From Symbiodinium natans (taxonomy: Eukaryota; Sar; Dinophyceae; Suessiales; Symbiodiniaceae), in contig CAJNDS010001557.1 in the NCBI GenBank assembly GCA_905221605.1, forward strand, positions 1,543,501 to 1,607,500: a stretch of DNA of 64,000 nucleotides, written 5' to 3'. Below are positions 18,401 to 26,672 of the stretch, piece after piece; position 1 is the first letter of the stretch, and each line of letters starts with the position of its first letter. The translations under genes and the position numbers were made by a program. The notes beneath the pieces were generated by a model. It did no database searches. It worked only from the letters and a program-made list of their open reading frames with translations, and had not been told where the DNA came from.

Positions 18401-19255
18401 TGGTTGAAACCTTGGATAGACTTTAACACGAACAAGAGAAAGAATGCAACGAGTGACTTTGAAAAAGATATGTATAAGCTTATGAACAATGCTGTATATG
18501 GTAAGACGATGGAGAACGTTAGGGAGCACATTAACTTTGAGTTGGTAGATACTCCTGAAAGATATGCTAAATGTGTTAATAACCCAACGTTTAAAAACAG
18601 ACACATCATCAATGAAAGTCTCGTAGGAGTGGAGAAATTAAGGGAAACAGTTAAGCTAAATAAACCCATATATGTTGGAATGAGTATATTGGATTTATCT
18701 AAGTTGCATATGTATTCGTTTTATTATGATGTTCTCAAAGATAAGTATCAGGAAAATATAAGATTGATATATACTGATACAGATAGTTTCGTGTTACACA
18801 TTAAAACTGAAGATGTATATGATGATTTCAAAGAAATTAAGCACGAAATGGACTTTAGCGGTTATGATAAGTCTCATAAATGTTATGATAATACTAATAA
18901 AAAGGTTCTCGGTAAGTTTAAGGACGAGTGCGATGGAAAGATAATAACACATTTCATAGGGTTAAAACCTAAGTCGTATGCGTGTAAGATACACAAGGAA
19001 AAGAAAGAAGAAAAGAAATCAAAAGGAATAGTAAAGCACAAGGTTAAGAACGAATTAAACTACAAATCGTACGAGAAAACATTACTTGAAAATGATTGTG
19101 ATAAAGTTGAGTTTAACAGTATCAGAAGCAAGAACCATCAAATATATACGATAAGACAAGTAAAACAAGCGTTGTCATCTTATGATAATAAAAGATATTA
19201 TTTAGATAGTGTTAATAGTTTACCTTATGGGCATTGCGCTATTTCGGATAAATAG
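15467..19255 (+). CDS. polB: Protein-primed family B DNA polymerase
   Basis: A 1262-residue replicative polymerase of the Polinton/adenovirus type (DNA_pol_B_2). The 3'-5' exonuclease motif I is YGDFECL with D430 and E432. Polymerase motif A is YLDANNLYG with D841, motif B is MNNAVYGKTMENVR with N1007 and Y1011, and motif C is IYTDTDSF with D1104 and D1106. The N-terminal 420 residues carry a domain seen in transposon PolBs (YIELPRWVALKKACINI, about 255-271) and a C2H2-like finger (CMYCQKGF, H, C, about 382-405). A second Cys/His module at about 529-567 (CCICNGTF, then DHCHFTGLYRGPAHNKC) resembles an endonuclease VII/HNH fold inside the exonuclease domain. Length and motif order are normal for Polintons, and the frame is intact. 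It would copy the linear genome from a terminal protein; no separate terminal protein was recognised. Confidence 0.96.
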   Translation: MGEPPARDVLNYALNSDIAVIKKRGDKELNKLVINNVEYNYNKDKEISNRLKRKLNQISKTQGYKRHSVLKRASQGIAVRKALKKYAIKQKAKITDEKSAFSKYANSFYISNINLKGYRGLSYIKYQEPRLKEFLQTSKNMKIRIDVDIIFNHKDEEDGERKIKIPSRIYTVLNEEELKKAIDNMASDIEIKVENSQLRKSGYTIKKVDGIHIHYDKYNPTRGGKYIELPRWVALKKACINIKNDDEYCFKYCVQSKFYDIYKKDHPDRMYHYNKLRDNDNIINWEGINFPASNDDIDIFEDINQNSISVNVYKINPDVDKIIAHRITKVLKPSCHINLLLIEKDGLCHYTLIKEYSRLMGNQTNKHKRKLFHCMYCQKGFNSEKLQTAHLLKGCMKNEVQNIEMPETKEKMHFKNHYKKLKCPYVIYGDFECLTTKSDQGIKGCYANESEPMRLKGAYQWHKPCGFMLNVVNSITNEATPYLYRGEDCMDKFCSTMNNIRADIMKKMKTVKKIEITKKQEEEHKKATRCCICNGTFNQKDPAKTNVQDHCHFTGLYRGPAHNKCNLDFCFRYFKIPVFFHNLKNYDAHLIISHFDKLNTDKDDVSVIAQNSEKYITFSLKQLEFKDSFSFLSSSLDKLVKLTKYEGNEKRKDWNNHFYHSNKSLYVNNVEDLDLLTDKGVYPYDYMTDFNKFNETQLPNKEEFYSKLTESNIKDDEYERAQHIWKHFNIQNLGQYHDLYLQTDVLLLTDVFENFRNKCLEDYNLDPAHYLTLPNFSWDAMLLKTGICLDLIYDEEVYKMVESGLRGGMCQVSHRKAEANNKYMEDDYDKSKESSYINYLDANNLYGLAMCKKLPYKDIKFDNVLTEEDILNYNNGDLGYILDVDLEYPKELHDKHIDYPLAPQIMNVTADMLSDVQKDIYKQYNFNKDVKDEDTKKLILNVMDKNNYVVHIQILKYYLKQGLKLKKVNRVISFQQKCWLKPWIDFNTNKRKNATSDFEKDMYKLMNNAVYGKTMENVREHINFELVDTPERYAKCVNNPTFKNRHIINESLVGVEKLRETVKLNKPIYVGMSILDLSKLHMYSFYYDVLKDKYQENIRLIYTDTDSFVLHIKTEDVYDDFKEIKHEMDFSGYDKSHKCYDNTNKKVLGKFKDECDGKIITHFIGLKPKSYACKIHKEKKEEKKSKGIVKHKVKNELNYKSYEKTLLENDCDKVEFNSIRSKNHQIYTIRQVKQALSSYDNKRYYLDSVNSLPYGHCAISDK

Positions 19256-19283
19256 TTATAGATTGATGATATTATTAATAAAT

Positions 19284-19295
19284 AATAATATTATT
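19284..19295. terminator. AATAATATTATT palindrome between convergent genes
   Basis: This palindrome lies between the stop of polB (19255) and the stop of the minus-strand gene ending at 19301. Convergent position suggests a bidirectional transcription end, by inference. Confidence 0.4.
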
Positions 19296-19300
19296 AATCA

Positions 19301-19591
19301 TTAAAAATAAACATTCTTATCTTCATCATATACAACATTATAATATCTCATTGTTTCTTCCTTGGGTTGCTTAATGTCTTTATTATTAAGTTTGCTTATA
19401 TAGGCACTCCTGCGACTATTATAATTAGCATCCATAATATTAGGTTTATTATTGCTAGGTTTGATGTTTTCCTTGTTACCTTCCAACTTAACGACCCTTT
19501 CAACAAGACTGCTAACCAGCTCCTTTAATTCTTTCACTTCTTCCTTTAATTTCTTGACAGGACTTTTGATTTCTGACGAAGATTCACTCAT
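19301..19591 (-). CDS. Small coiled-coil protein
   Basis: A 96-residue protein. Residues about 10-40 form a heptad-like helix (KKLKEEVKELKELVSSLVER), predicting a coiled coil, followed by an Asn/Lys-rich linker and a Tyr-rich end. No family is recognised. The start at 19591 gives a plausible Ser/Glu-rich N-terminus. It is on the minus strand with the next two genes. It may be an oligomerising regulator or virion component; I cannot tell which. Confidence 0.65.
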   Translation of the reverse strand: MSESSSEIKSPVKKLKEEVKELKELVSSLVERVVKLEGNKENIKPSNNKPNIMDANYNSRRSAYISKLNNKDIKQPKEETMRYYNVVYDEDKNVYF

Positions 19592-19624
19592 ATATATAAA
19601 CCTAGATTAAAAGTTTTAAAAGTT

Positions 19625-19840
19625 TTAACGCGCATACAAGACCTTCTGAATCTTCCTCCTCTCGCCTTCCTTCCTTAAGTCCTCTCTACAGTTCTTACAG
19701 TTTGACGAATAACTGTTGTTGCTGACAATCACAAAGTTATTACTCGGATACTCCTTTTTGCACCTCTTGCATTCAATGAGATGTTCTTTGACCTCTTTAA
19801 CTTCACCAAATACAACAAGCATTATATAATTAGCTAACAA
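19625..19840 (-). CDS. Small zinc-ribbon-like protein
   Basis: A 71-residue protein with CKRC at residues about 24-27 and a second Cys pair about 20 residues later (CKNC), followed by a basic tail (EGERRKIQK). This spacing fits a zinc ribbon. The true start might be the second Met (MLVVFGEVKE), which removes six residues. Likely a nucleic-acid-binding accessory protein. No family is recognised. Confidence 0.6.
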   Translation of the reverse strand: MLANYIMLVVFGEVKEVKEHLIECKRCKKEYPSNNFVIVSNNSYSSNCKNCREDLRKEGERRKIQKVLYAR

Positions 19841-20132
19841 AATATATCATAACATAACGAAATGTTATGATGTATCCATTTTCCTTAAGACTTAACATAG
19901 CTCCAAACTAATTATTATCGTATGCTTATGACACGGTAAATTAGATAAGAGTGTCAGATACTTCCCTTTCTCAGTCCTCTCATCATGAAAGCACGTGGGC
20001 GCATGGGGGGTCCATTCGGCAATTTGTTTATATGTTTATGTCTGGGTCGCTTCGTCAGAAGCCTCGCGAGACTTCGTGACTTATGGCACTATACACTGTC
20101 AATATATACTAGGTTTTAAACTTTACGTATTA
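19841..20132. other. Non-coding gap with a GC-richer island inside the PLV
   Basis: About 290 bp without a gene. It contains an unusually GC-rich stretch at about 19990-20085 with GCACGTGGGCGCATGGGGGG and an imperfect inverted repeat around CTCGCGAG (20064-20071). Such an island in an AT-rich viral genome could be regulatory or replication-related. No direct evidence. Confidence 0.4.
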
Positions 20133-20579
20133 TTAATCCATTAAATTTAAATTCCTTTTCTTTATAAAATGAACGTCCTTGTCTAGTTTCTTAACATCTT
20201 CCCTTATCTCTTTTATGTCTTCTTCTGTTTTATATATCTTCTTCTCTATTCTACTCTTAAGTTCCTTTATATCATCAGCATTCTTTTCAATCCTTTCGTC
20301 GCATTCTTCTGGTGTAGGCTTTCTACCTGCCCCCCAACCTGTGTCACAGATTCCAACGCTTCCTGTTTGGTCTGGTTTAAATATGTTATTGTCAGGAGTC
20401 ACTCCGCGACCGACCTTATAACTGCTCCTATCCTCAACTATGATTATCGTTTGCTTGTTGTCTTCATTGGTGCGTTTAGTTTCCTTATGGTAAGTGTTCT
20501 TTTTGCACCTACAAGGCAAACAACTCAGACTTGTAGGCGTTAGTTCTAACCCTCCTTCCCTGTGTTCGTTGTCTGTCAT
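20133..20579 (-). CDS. Protein with Cys-rich N-terminus and C-terminal coiled coil
   Basis: A 148-residue protein. The N-terminus has CLPCRCKK at residues about 19-26. A Gly/Thr-rich middle follows (VGRGVTPDN, then TGWGAGRKPTPEECDERIEK). Residues about 95-145 are a charged helix with heptad character (IEKNADDIKELKSRIEKKI). The start at 20579 is the first ATG after a stop. No family is recognised. The layout (short Gly-rich segment, then coiled coil) would suit a structural or scaffold protein, but this is speculation. Confidence 0.65.
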   Translation of the reverse strand: MTDNEHREGGLELTPTSLSCLPCRCKKNTYHKETKRTNEDNKQTIIIVEDRSSYKVGRGVTPDNNIFKPDQTGSVGICDTGWGAGRKPTPEECDERIEKNADDIKELKSRIEKKIYKTEEDIKEIREDVKKLDKDVHFIKKRNLNLMD

Positions 20580-20593
20580 TTAACTAGGTTAGA

Positions 20594-20755
20594 TTATTTA
20601 TTTTTGCGATTGTATTTAAAGTATTCAAGCATTATTTTGCAAACTTCCAAGAAGGAGTAACAACACCTGCGATATTTGGGAGGTGTTATTTTTTCTTGTA
20701 TTTCTTCAATGTTCTCAATAACATCAATATAATCGCTGTAATTTATTTTATCCAT
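20594..20755 (-). CDS. Short acidic helical protein, 53 residues
   Basis: The minus-strand frame starts MDKINYSDYIDVIENIEE and stops at 20594, 14 nt before the next minus gene starts. It is followed upstream by the divergent ATPase gene at 20772, leaving a 16-nt AT-only gap that must hold both starts. It has a CCYSFLEVCK segment. The tight fit in the gene array supports it being real. Function unknown. Confidence 0.5.
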   Translation of the reverse strand: MDKINYSDYIDVIENIEEIQEKITPPKYRRCCYSFLEVCKIMLEYFKYNRKNK

Positions 20756-20771
20756 ATTAATATATTATATA

Positions 20772-21563
20772 ATGATTACTCCTATAGTCAAACCAGTTAA
20801 TGTTAAAGAATATGATTTTAAACAATCTAAGTATGAAATAGCACCGAGACTACCATTTAGTCAAATAATAACAGGTCCCTCAGGATCCGGTAAAGGTATA
20901 TTATTACAGTCAATGATACTAGACATTTACAGGGATGTCTTTGAAAGAATATACATATGGTCCCCCTCCATCTCAGTGGATAGTAACTGGTTACCAGTAA
21001 AAAAATACATTCAGGATAATTTGAAGGTTAACTTAGAGAAAGAAAAGTGTTTATTTGACGAATACATACCAGAAGAATTGGAGGCTGTAATAAAAAGACA
21101 ACATAAAGTCATTGAGTACCAGAAGAAGAACGACCATAAGAAATTATTCTCAATACTGATAATAGTAGATGACTTTGCTGATTCAAAAAGTTTTTCACGC
21201 AACAGCCCGTTATTAAATCAGTTGTATGTGCGCGGGAGACACAACAGTATTAATATCATAACAAGCACACAGAAATTTAATGCCTTGTCGCCAATTATTC
21301 GTGTCAATAGTCGCCAGTTGTTCTTCTTCAGGTTGAGAAATTACAAGGAAATAGAGACAATGGTTGAAGAATTAAGCGCCGTATTGATTAAGAAATCAAC
21401 AGTAGCAGATACTAAAAACTTACAAGAGGCGAAGAAATTATTATTAGAGGTGTATAATCTAGCTACCGAAGAACCTTACAGTTTCTTGTTTATCAACTTA
21501 ATGAAGGCTGATGTGAATGATATGTTTTATAAACGCTTTGATGCTAAATTAGTTATTGATTAA
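20772..21563 (+). CDS. FtsK/HerA-type genome packaging ATPase (A32-like)
   Basis: A 263-residue P-loop ATPase. Walker A is GPSGSGKG at residues 35-42. Walker B is ILIIVDDF with D133 and D134. The downstream polar motif is IITSTQKF near residues 172-179, as in the A32-like packaging ATPases of Polintons, PLVs, virophages and large DNA viruses. Length is normal for the family. It is expected to pump viral DNA into the capsid. The start codon follows ATATTATATA directly, a TATA-like context seen before other particle genes here. The frame is intact. Confidence 0.93.
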   Translation: MITPIVKPVNVKEYDFKQSKYEIAPRLPFSQIITGPSGSGKGILLQSMILDIYRDVFERIYIWSPSISVDSNWLPVKKYIQDNLKVNLEKEKCLFDEYIPEELEAVIKRQHKVIEYQKKNDHKKLFSILIIVDDFADSKSFSRNSPLLNQLYVRGRHNSINIITSTQKFNALSPIIRVNSRQLFFFRLRNYKEIETMVEELSAVLIKKSTVADTKNLQEAKKLLLEVYNLATEEPYSFLFINLMKADVNDMFYKRFDAKLVID

Positions 21564-21595
21564 ATGCTTAAAGATTAAAACCTAAATACTAAATA

Positions 21596-21826
21596 ATGGA
21601 AACAATATTAATATGCGGTGTAATGATGTATATAGTTGAGTGTGGTAAAGTTATGCTAAAACATATTGAAAGTGATGGATTAACAAAGGAAGGCTTGATT
21701 AATTGTTGTTTAACACCGTTTATGCCTGTGGTAGTTCCACTACTGGCTGTTGGTTATGGACTATACCATTTAGGAGAATCCCTTTTTTGTTCTAGAACAG
21801 ATGAAAATAATGAAGAAGATAATTAA
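21596..21826 (+). CDS. Small membrane protein
   Basis: A 76-residue protein with a hydrophobic N-terminus (ILICGVMMYIVECGKVM) and a second hydrophobic segment at about 39-58 (CLTPFMPVVVPLLAVGYGLY), then an acidic tail. Two membrane passes are likely. It lies 32 bp after the ATPase in the same direction. GCTTAAAGATTAAAAC is just upstream, related to the ACTTAAAG motif. Small membrane proteins are common in PLVs with an internal lipid layer; that role is inferred. Confidence 0.65.
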   Translation: METILICGVMMYIVECGKVMLKHIESDGLTKEGLINCCLTPFMPVVVPLLAVGYGLYHLGESLFCSRTDENNEEDN

Positions 21827-21836
21827 TAATATTATT
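21825..21836. terminator. AATAATATTATT palindrome overlapping a stop codon
   Basis: The palindrome begins in the stop codon of the small membrane protein and precedes the convergent minus-strand gene that ends at 21855. A second close copy (ATAATATTATTAA) follows at about 21843. Confidence 0.35.
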
Positions 21837-21854
21837 CAGCTATAATATTATTAA

Positions 21855-22064
21855 CTATATTAGTGAATACGAACATAGGTTTATTGCAGGTAGTTTATAA
21901 ACTAATTTATCGCTTTTCCTCTCTTCTAGCTTTTCAACTCTTTCAATAACATCTTTTAAAGTATTGAATAATAATATGTCTGTTTTAGTTTTTTCATTAA
22001 TATCTAATTCTTTTATTTGTTTCATATTTTCACTGGCACAAGATTTAGAAGATTTAGCTCCCAT
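21855..22064 (-). CDS. Small protein with an N-myristoylation signal
   Basis: The frame is open from 22100, but the better start is the internal ATG at 22064. It gives a 69-residue protein beginning MGAKSSKS, a textbook N-myristoylation motif (MGxxxS), and it avoids overlap with the fibre gene stop. The remainder is a charged helix (LKDVIERVEKLEERK). A lipid-anchored small protein suggests membrane association in the virion or host cell. No family is recognised. Confidence 0.6.
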   Translation of the reverse strand: MGAKSSKSCASENMKQIKELDINEKTKTDILLFNTLKDVIERVEKLEERKSDKLVYKLPAINLCSYSLI

Positions 22065-22086
22065 TCTATATATAATAATACTTATA

Positions 22087-24384
22087 CTATTTTCCTTCAC
22101 CTTTTCCCTTATTCTTCAATTTAGTAACTTCTGTTTTTAGATTCGTTATTTCTTTTTGCATTTCTTGCACACAGCCCCAAAGCACAACAGCCATTTTATT
22201 ATACGCGAATAGTTTCATGCCGTCATCATTGTAATATATTATGTTATCCCATTCTTTCGGCATTTTGGCATCTTTTATCTCGTCTGCTACAAATCCTATA
22301 TGACTCTTTTTGTCTTCATCCTTAATAAAATTGTATGTTTTCGGCTTGATATATTTAACTGCCTTATAACACTCTTTCGTATTTACCTCTTGAATATTTT
22401 CTTTTAATTTAGAGTCTGATGTTTCTGTTAGAGCCACACATGTTAAATTTCCTCCAATATCAGCGTTATTAGTTGTAGTAAAGAAACCATAAACATCAAC
22501 ACCTGTGTTTGTTGCATCTAATCTTGACAAATTATTATTGCTTAATCTAATAAATCCATCATCGTCTGGATTATTAATTAATACTCTTTGTTGTCCTGAC
22601 ACATCAGTGTTTGTAATTTCTAGTTGTCCAACTAAAGTTACTTTTCCATCAGTTAGTTGAATTTCTGGTGTGCTACTTTCTAAACCTATTGTTAAATTCA
22701 TTTCTCCTGCTGTGTCTCCATTTCTGATATATAACTTATATTGAGTGTCCAATACTTCTTTTAATTCGCTACTATTTTGAAACATAAAACGCCCCCAACT
22801 AATAACATCTGCCTCACCAACGATATTACCAATGCTGTTAAATGTTTGATTATTTGTGACTGCTCTATTTATAGTAATTCCGTTAGTGTCGTTTAACTGC
22901 AGTGCTATTGTTCCTGTTGTAGGGTCGGTTGTTCTATTTGATTGTAATGAAAAATTAATTTCGTTAGTTGATATTACATTTAATGAATTATTAGCGTCTG
23001 CTCGTTGAAATATTCTGCCTGAATTATTAACATAAATATCGCCGTTGAATGTTGATGTGCTTTGAAACGATGCTGTGCTTCCAAAATTAGCATTGCCTCC
23101 CGATACATTTAGTTTATTTGAACCTTGAATAACTCCAATGCCTAGCGATAAGCAATAAACACCATTTCCGTTAGCAGTATTTAATAAAAGTAATGAAGAA
23201 CTGTCATTGCTTGTGTTATAGGCATTAATACCAAAAGAAATAAATTTTAAGTATCCTTGAGCATTCTTCACGCACATTACATTAGAAGCATCCGTAGTAT
23301 CTTTATAAAATGTAATTCCCGAGTTATTAGAAATATTTAGAGTATCATTTTCATAATTTATAGTGTCTTTAAAATAAGTTGGGTTAAATAATATAGTTCC
23401 TCCTGTTGCATTATTACATTCTATATAAGTACTAGTGTTGGCATCTGTTGATGTACCTAACATTACTCTCACTGCCTCTTGGTTTGTTCTTACATCCATT
23501 GATATATTTGATTTAGTAGCGTTATTGTACCTTTCTATACTTGTATTAGCGTCTGTTAATTCAATATTACCACCAATATTACTATTATTTGTTAAACTGA
23601 TTCCATTGGCTGTTTAATTAGATAATGTTAAATCATTGGTAATATTAACATTTCCTGATGGATTTAATTCTAAATCTACAACACTATCATCAGATGTAGC
23701 ATTTGATATAATTTTATTTCCTTGTAAAGTTAGATAATTAGTAGCATTTTTAAATACACTAATAACTTTATCTCCTCCTCCTGTTTGATTACTAAATAAT
23801 AATCCAGTAGTTGGCGATATATTTATTGTTTCGTTGTTTAATGTTAATCCACTATGAATAATAGTAGGAGCACTACAATCAATAACTGGGTTTGTTTTAA
23901 ACCTATCAGTAAAATCACTTAATGGAACTCTTAACGCTAGTAGATTATCAATTTCCGTATCAGTATAGCCTCCACCGCCCCCAGCTCCTGCTATCAACGT
24001 ATCTACCTCGCCCTTATTATAAAAATTGGTAGCTAATAATGTGTTGTTTTGATAATTAGTAGATAAGTTTGTGTCTATTTGTGTTGATGTGTAATAGTTA
24101 GTAAATGCAGCATCTACCTCTGTTTTGTTGTAAAAATTGGTAGCTAGAACCGTGTTAGTTTGGTAATTATTAGTTAAATCATCATTAATTGCATTAATAT
24201 TATTGAAATTTTGTAATTGTTTTGTATTTAAAACTGCTATGTCGGCGGTGTTTGTTGCTACTTCTGTTGCGTTGTTTATGTCGCTTAGTTCTGTTTTTGT
24301 GGCATATAAGTCTGTTAAATTAGTTCCACTGACTACAATGTTATCTGCTGTTAATGTGTTTGTGTTATTGAGCGTCAAAGGCAT
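22087..24384 (-). pseudogene. Fibre / spike protein with C-terminal S74 chaperone domain, interrupted by one in-frame TAA
   Basis: Two minus-strand frames, 24384-23614 (256 residues) and 23499-22087 (470 residues), are in the same phase. They are separated only by a single TAA at 23614-23616, and the frame is open all the way from there to the 23499 ATG. Together they would make about 765 residues. The N-terminal half has repeated FYNKTEVD and TNYQ/TNYY units typical of fibre shafts, and a Gly-run (about 134-139). The last 115 or so residues match the S74 intramolecular chaperone domain (SDSKLKENI, then HIGFVADEI), which trimerises fibres and then cleaves itself; the Ser and Lys of SDSK are the expected catalytic pair. 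A coiled coil closes the protein. TAA ends other genes here, so code reassignment is unlikely: either a nonsense mutation, read-through, or a sequence error. Probable host-attachment protein. Confidence 0.8.
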
Positions 24385-24438
24385 TCGTTAATATTAATAA
24401 AATAGATAATAATTTTATTAATATTAATTATCTTGAAA

Positions 24439-25866
24439 TCAGTCAAAAACTTTCAAACCTAAATCACGTATCTCTAATATTTGTTCCGACAGTAACGTTA
24501 TATAAATATTATCAGGCATAGCAGTAGTTGTTATTGAAGCATTTGCTGGTTTAACTTTTACTAACATCTGTTGTCCAGCACGTGTATTAATTCCAGTATA
24601 TGAACTATCAGGCACTTTTTCAAATGAAAACCCAAACACAAATTGACGGTCACGATATTGTCTAAAATCAATTGACATTGAATGTTGATGAAACATTGGA
24701 AGATTTAATGCCTTTCTCAAGTGATAATAGCATTCTTGAAGTGATGTAATCGGATACTCGGCATATAGTCTAGAACCTAATTGTATTTGCATTTGTAAAT
24801 CAAAATTGTTATCATAAATTCCTTCAGTTTGTTCATCTGATTGTTGTTGTGGGTGATAGAAACGACAAAATTCTTTGTCACAGTATTCGTAGCCGGTGCT
24901 TGGGTCTCCTTCTTTGTAAAATGTAATGAATGATGCTACTAATTTTGATACTGAACGGATGACTTGGACATTAATATCAGTTGTGCCTTTTACTGATTGA
25001 GATTGTGTAATATAAGTTGTATAAGTAATGGGCAATCCCTTTCCTTCTAAAAGATGTTTGACGTATTCATTATTTAAATTATTATCAAGGGTGCAAACAT
25101 CACAAACAACACGAGCATTATTAATTTCCCAATCAGTGCTTGTATTTCTAAATTCAGCGTCTGCTTCCGTGGCAGGATTAACGTCAGTTACAAACCTATT
25201 TCCTACAGCATCTGCCGTTGTAACATCTGTAGGGTCAATTACACAATCAGTAGCATTAGTAACCAATTCTAATTCAATTGTTAAATTTCCCATATACTTT
25301 AGAGGTAAATATTTAAACTGACTGAATAAACCACATAATGGCTTAAATCCAACAATCATTTTATCCTTAAAGCCTTGACAAGTTAAACCATTCACTTCAT
25401 ATTTTAATCTTGTATCATTGTCATTCACGAGAGTTTTAATTTCATCATCATATCTGTAACCAAACCCTTCGTTTGATTCATCTTTTCGTGCTCCTTGGGA
25501 CATCATTTTAGAGAACATATGATGAACTCGGTTGTAATTATCAAAGTCTTCAACAACCTGATTACCAGCAATAATTCTCATTCGTCTGAAGAAGCTATAA
25601 GGAGGAGATAATGGACGGAGTTTGTTATTAAATGCTCCAGGGTCAAGATTTTGTAATGTAAAAAATATTCTTACACTTTGAGGATCTAACCAGGCATTAT
25701 CTTCTGCGTTTAATGAAAATTTCAATACACCACTTGTAGGTTTATAGATATTTGAACCAGAAGGCCAAAATGTAACACTTCTTCTATCAGTTATATATGA
25801 ACTACCTTTGTTTAATTTAAATGACAGGTTGTCAATGAGGATATCCTCTGGGCTGAACGATTCCAT
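24439..25866 (-). CDS. mcp: Major capsid protein candidate (double jelly-roll)
   Basis: A 475-residue protein, intact, in the size range of PLV/Polinton capsid proteins. It is rich in beta-prone segments and aromatic residues, with hallmark-like stretches SSYITDRRSVTFWPSGSNIY (about 22-41), PPYSFFRRMRIIAGNQVVED (about 88-107) and IDFRQYRDRQFVFGFSFEK near 400-418. These resemble capsid proteins of Tlr1/TVS-type PLVs as I remember them; I could not align them. It sits between fibre and nuclease genes, near the ATPase and penton genes, as expected for a morphogenetic cluster. A TATA-like stretch lies within 20 nt of its ATG. Confidence 0.8.
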   Translation of the reverse strand: MESFSPEDILIDNLSFKLNKGSSYITDRRSVTFWPSGSNIYKPTSGVLKFSLNAEDNAWLDPQSVRIFFTLQNLDPGAFNNKLRPLSPPYSFFRRMRIIAGNQVVEDFDNYNRVHHMFSKMMSQGARKDESNEGFGYRYDDEIKTLVNDNDTRLKYEVNGLTCQGFKDKMIVGFKPLCGLFSQFKYLPLKYMGNLTIELELVTNATDCVIDPTDVTTADAVGNRFVTDVNPATEADAEFRNTSTDWEINNARVVCDVCTLDNNLNNEYVKHLLEGKGLPITYTTYITQSQSVKGTTDINVQVIRSVSKLVASFITFYKEGDPSTGYEYCDKEFCRFYHPQQQSDEQTEGIYDNNFDLQMQIQLGSRLYAEYPITSLQECYYHLRKALNLPMFHQHSMSIDFRQYRDRQFVFGFSFEKVPDSSYTGINTRAGQQMLVKVKPANASITTTAMPDNIYITLLSEQILEIRDLGLKVFD

Positions 25867-25920
25867 AAGTATATATAATATAAATAGAAATTTAATTAAA
25901 TATAATTGTTAATATTATAT

Positions 25921-26112
25921 TTAATCAAATAATTTGAAATTATATGAAATTTCTTTATTATTTTTCTTTTTGTTCTTAACTTCTTTTACTACGTCATTCC
26001 CCTCATTATCTTCAACTAACTTACGTATTTCTTCATAACCGTTTTGTTTAAATTTTGTATCCTTCGGTTGTTTCTCCATCTTCTCGTATGACGTCGCTTT
26101 GTAATTGAACAT
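25921..26112 (-). CDS. Small basic protein
   Basis: A 63-residue Lys/Glu/Asn-rich protein (KEVKNKKKNNKE near residues 43-54), probably largely disordered. It follows the nuclease gene by 17 bp on the same strand. No family is recognised. A small DNA-binding virion protein is one possibility. Confidence 0.5.
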   Translation of the reverse strand: MFNYKATSYEKMEKQPKDTKFKQNGYEEIRKLVEDNEGNDVVKEVKNKKKNNKEISYNFKLFD

Positions 26113-26129
26113 TATTAATATTACTTAGA

Positions 26130-26636
26130 TTATTTAATGCTTCTTGATGTTTTTTTACTTCGTAAATGTAATGGTTTATTCTTTTTGTTATGAACAGTGC
26201 CACAAACTTCACAAGTCATTTTTACGCTAGTTACTTCGTTATATCGCTGTCTGTTTTTAGCACATATTGTCTCACTCATTGTCTCATAGTATTCCTTGTC
26301 TTGTTCCCTTATCTTGACTCTATAATCTTGCTTATATTCCTTCTTTGTTCTTCCTGCGACTTTTTCATTCAGCGTTGCTATTTCTCTCATCCATTCACCT
26401 TCTCTCTTATTTAACTGCTCTGAGTTTTCACAAGGATAGTTTTCAATAAGTTCAATGTAAAAATGTTCTATACCAATCTCTAGCATTTTATTGTACAATG
26501 CCGTTTCTTTACCTTCCTTAACTTTCGTTCTGTGGTTCATCATTCTTTTCGCCAATCTTTGACAAGTCGCACCAACATAAATATCGTTTGTTTTACAATT
26601 TAATACCTTGTAAATTTTTCCATCTTGATATTTCAT
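26130..26636 (-). CDS. GIY-YIG endonuclease, copy 1
   Basis: A 168-residue protein. The N-terminal GIY-YIG fold reads KIYKVLNC (residues 7-14), then DIYVGAT, with the usual Arg (RLAKRMMNH) and Glu (KREGEWM). A basic linker follows, then CEVCG of a zinc finger. In the paralogue-like finger at 13823 the histidine pair is HLNTKKH. Here LHLRSKK is followed by a frame change at a run of seven A (plus-strand T run 26150-26156) and the second His is lost. With one A fewer the finger would be completed. So this is a nuclease with a possibly damaged C-terminus. It is similar in domain layout to the gene at 32454. Possible roles: homing/selfish nuclease or genome processing. Confidence 0.85.
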   Translation of the reverse strand: MKYQDGKIYKVLNCKTNDIYVGATCQRLAKRMMNHRTKVKEGKETALYNKMLEIGIEHFYIELIENYPCENSEQLNKREGEWMREIATLNEKVAGRTKKEYKQDYRVKIREQDKEYYETMSETICAKNRQRYNEVTSVKMTCEVCGTVHNKKNKPLHLRSKKTSRSIK

Positions 26637-26672
26637 ACTATATGATACTGTTTAATACTGTTATTTCTTTAA

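Noticed and set aside
15467-19255. Reassignment of stop codons in the PLV to explain the fibre TAA
   Set aside because: The 1262-codon polymerase frame and the other long frames contain no internal TAA or TAG, and TAA terminates other genes.
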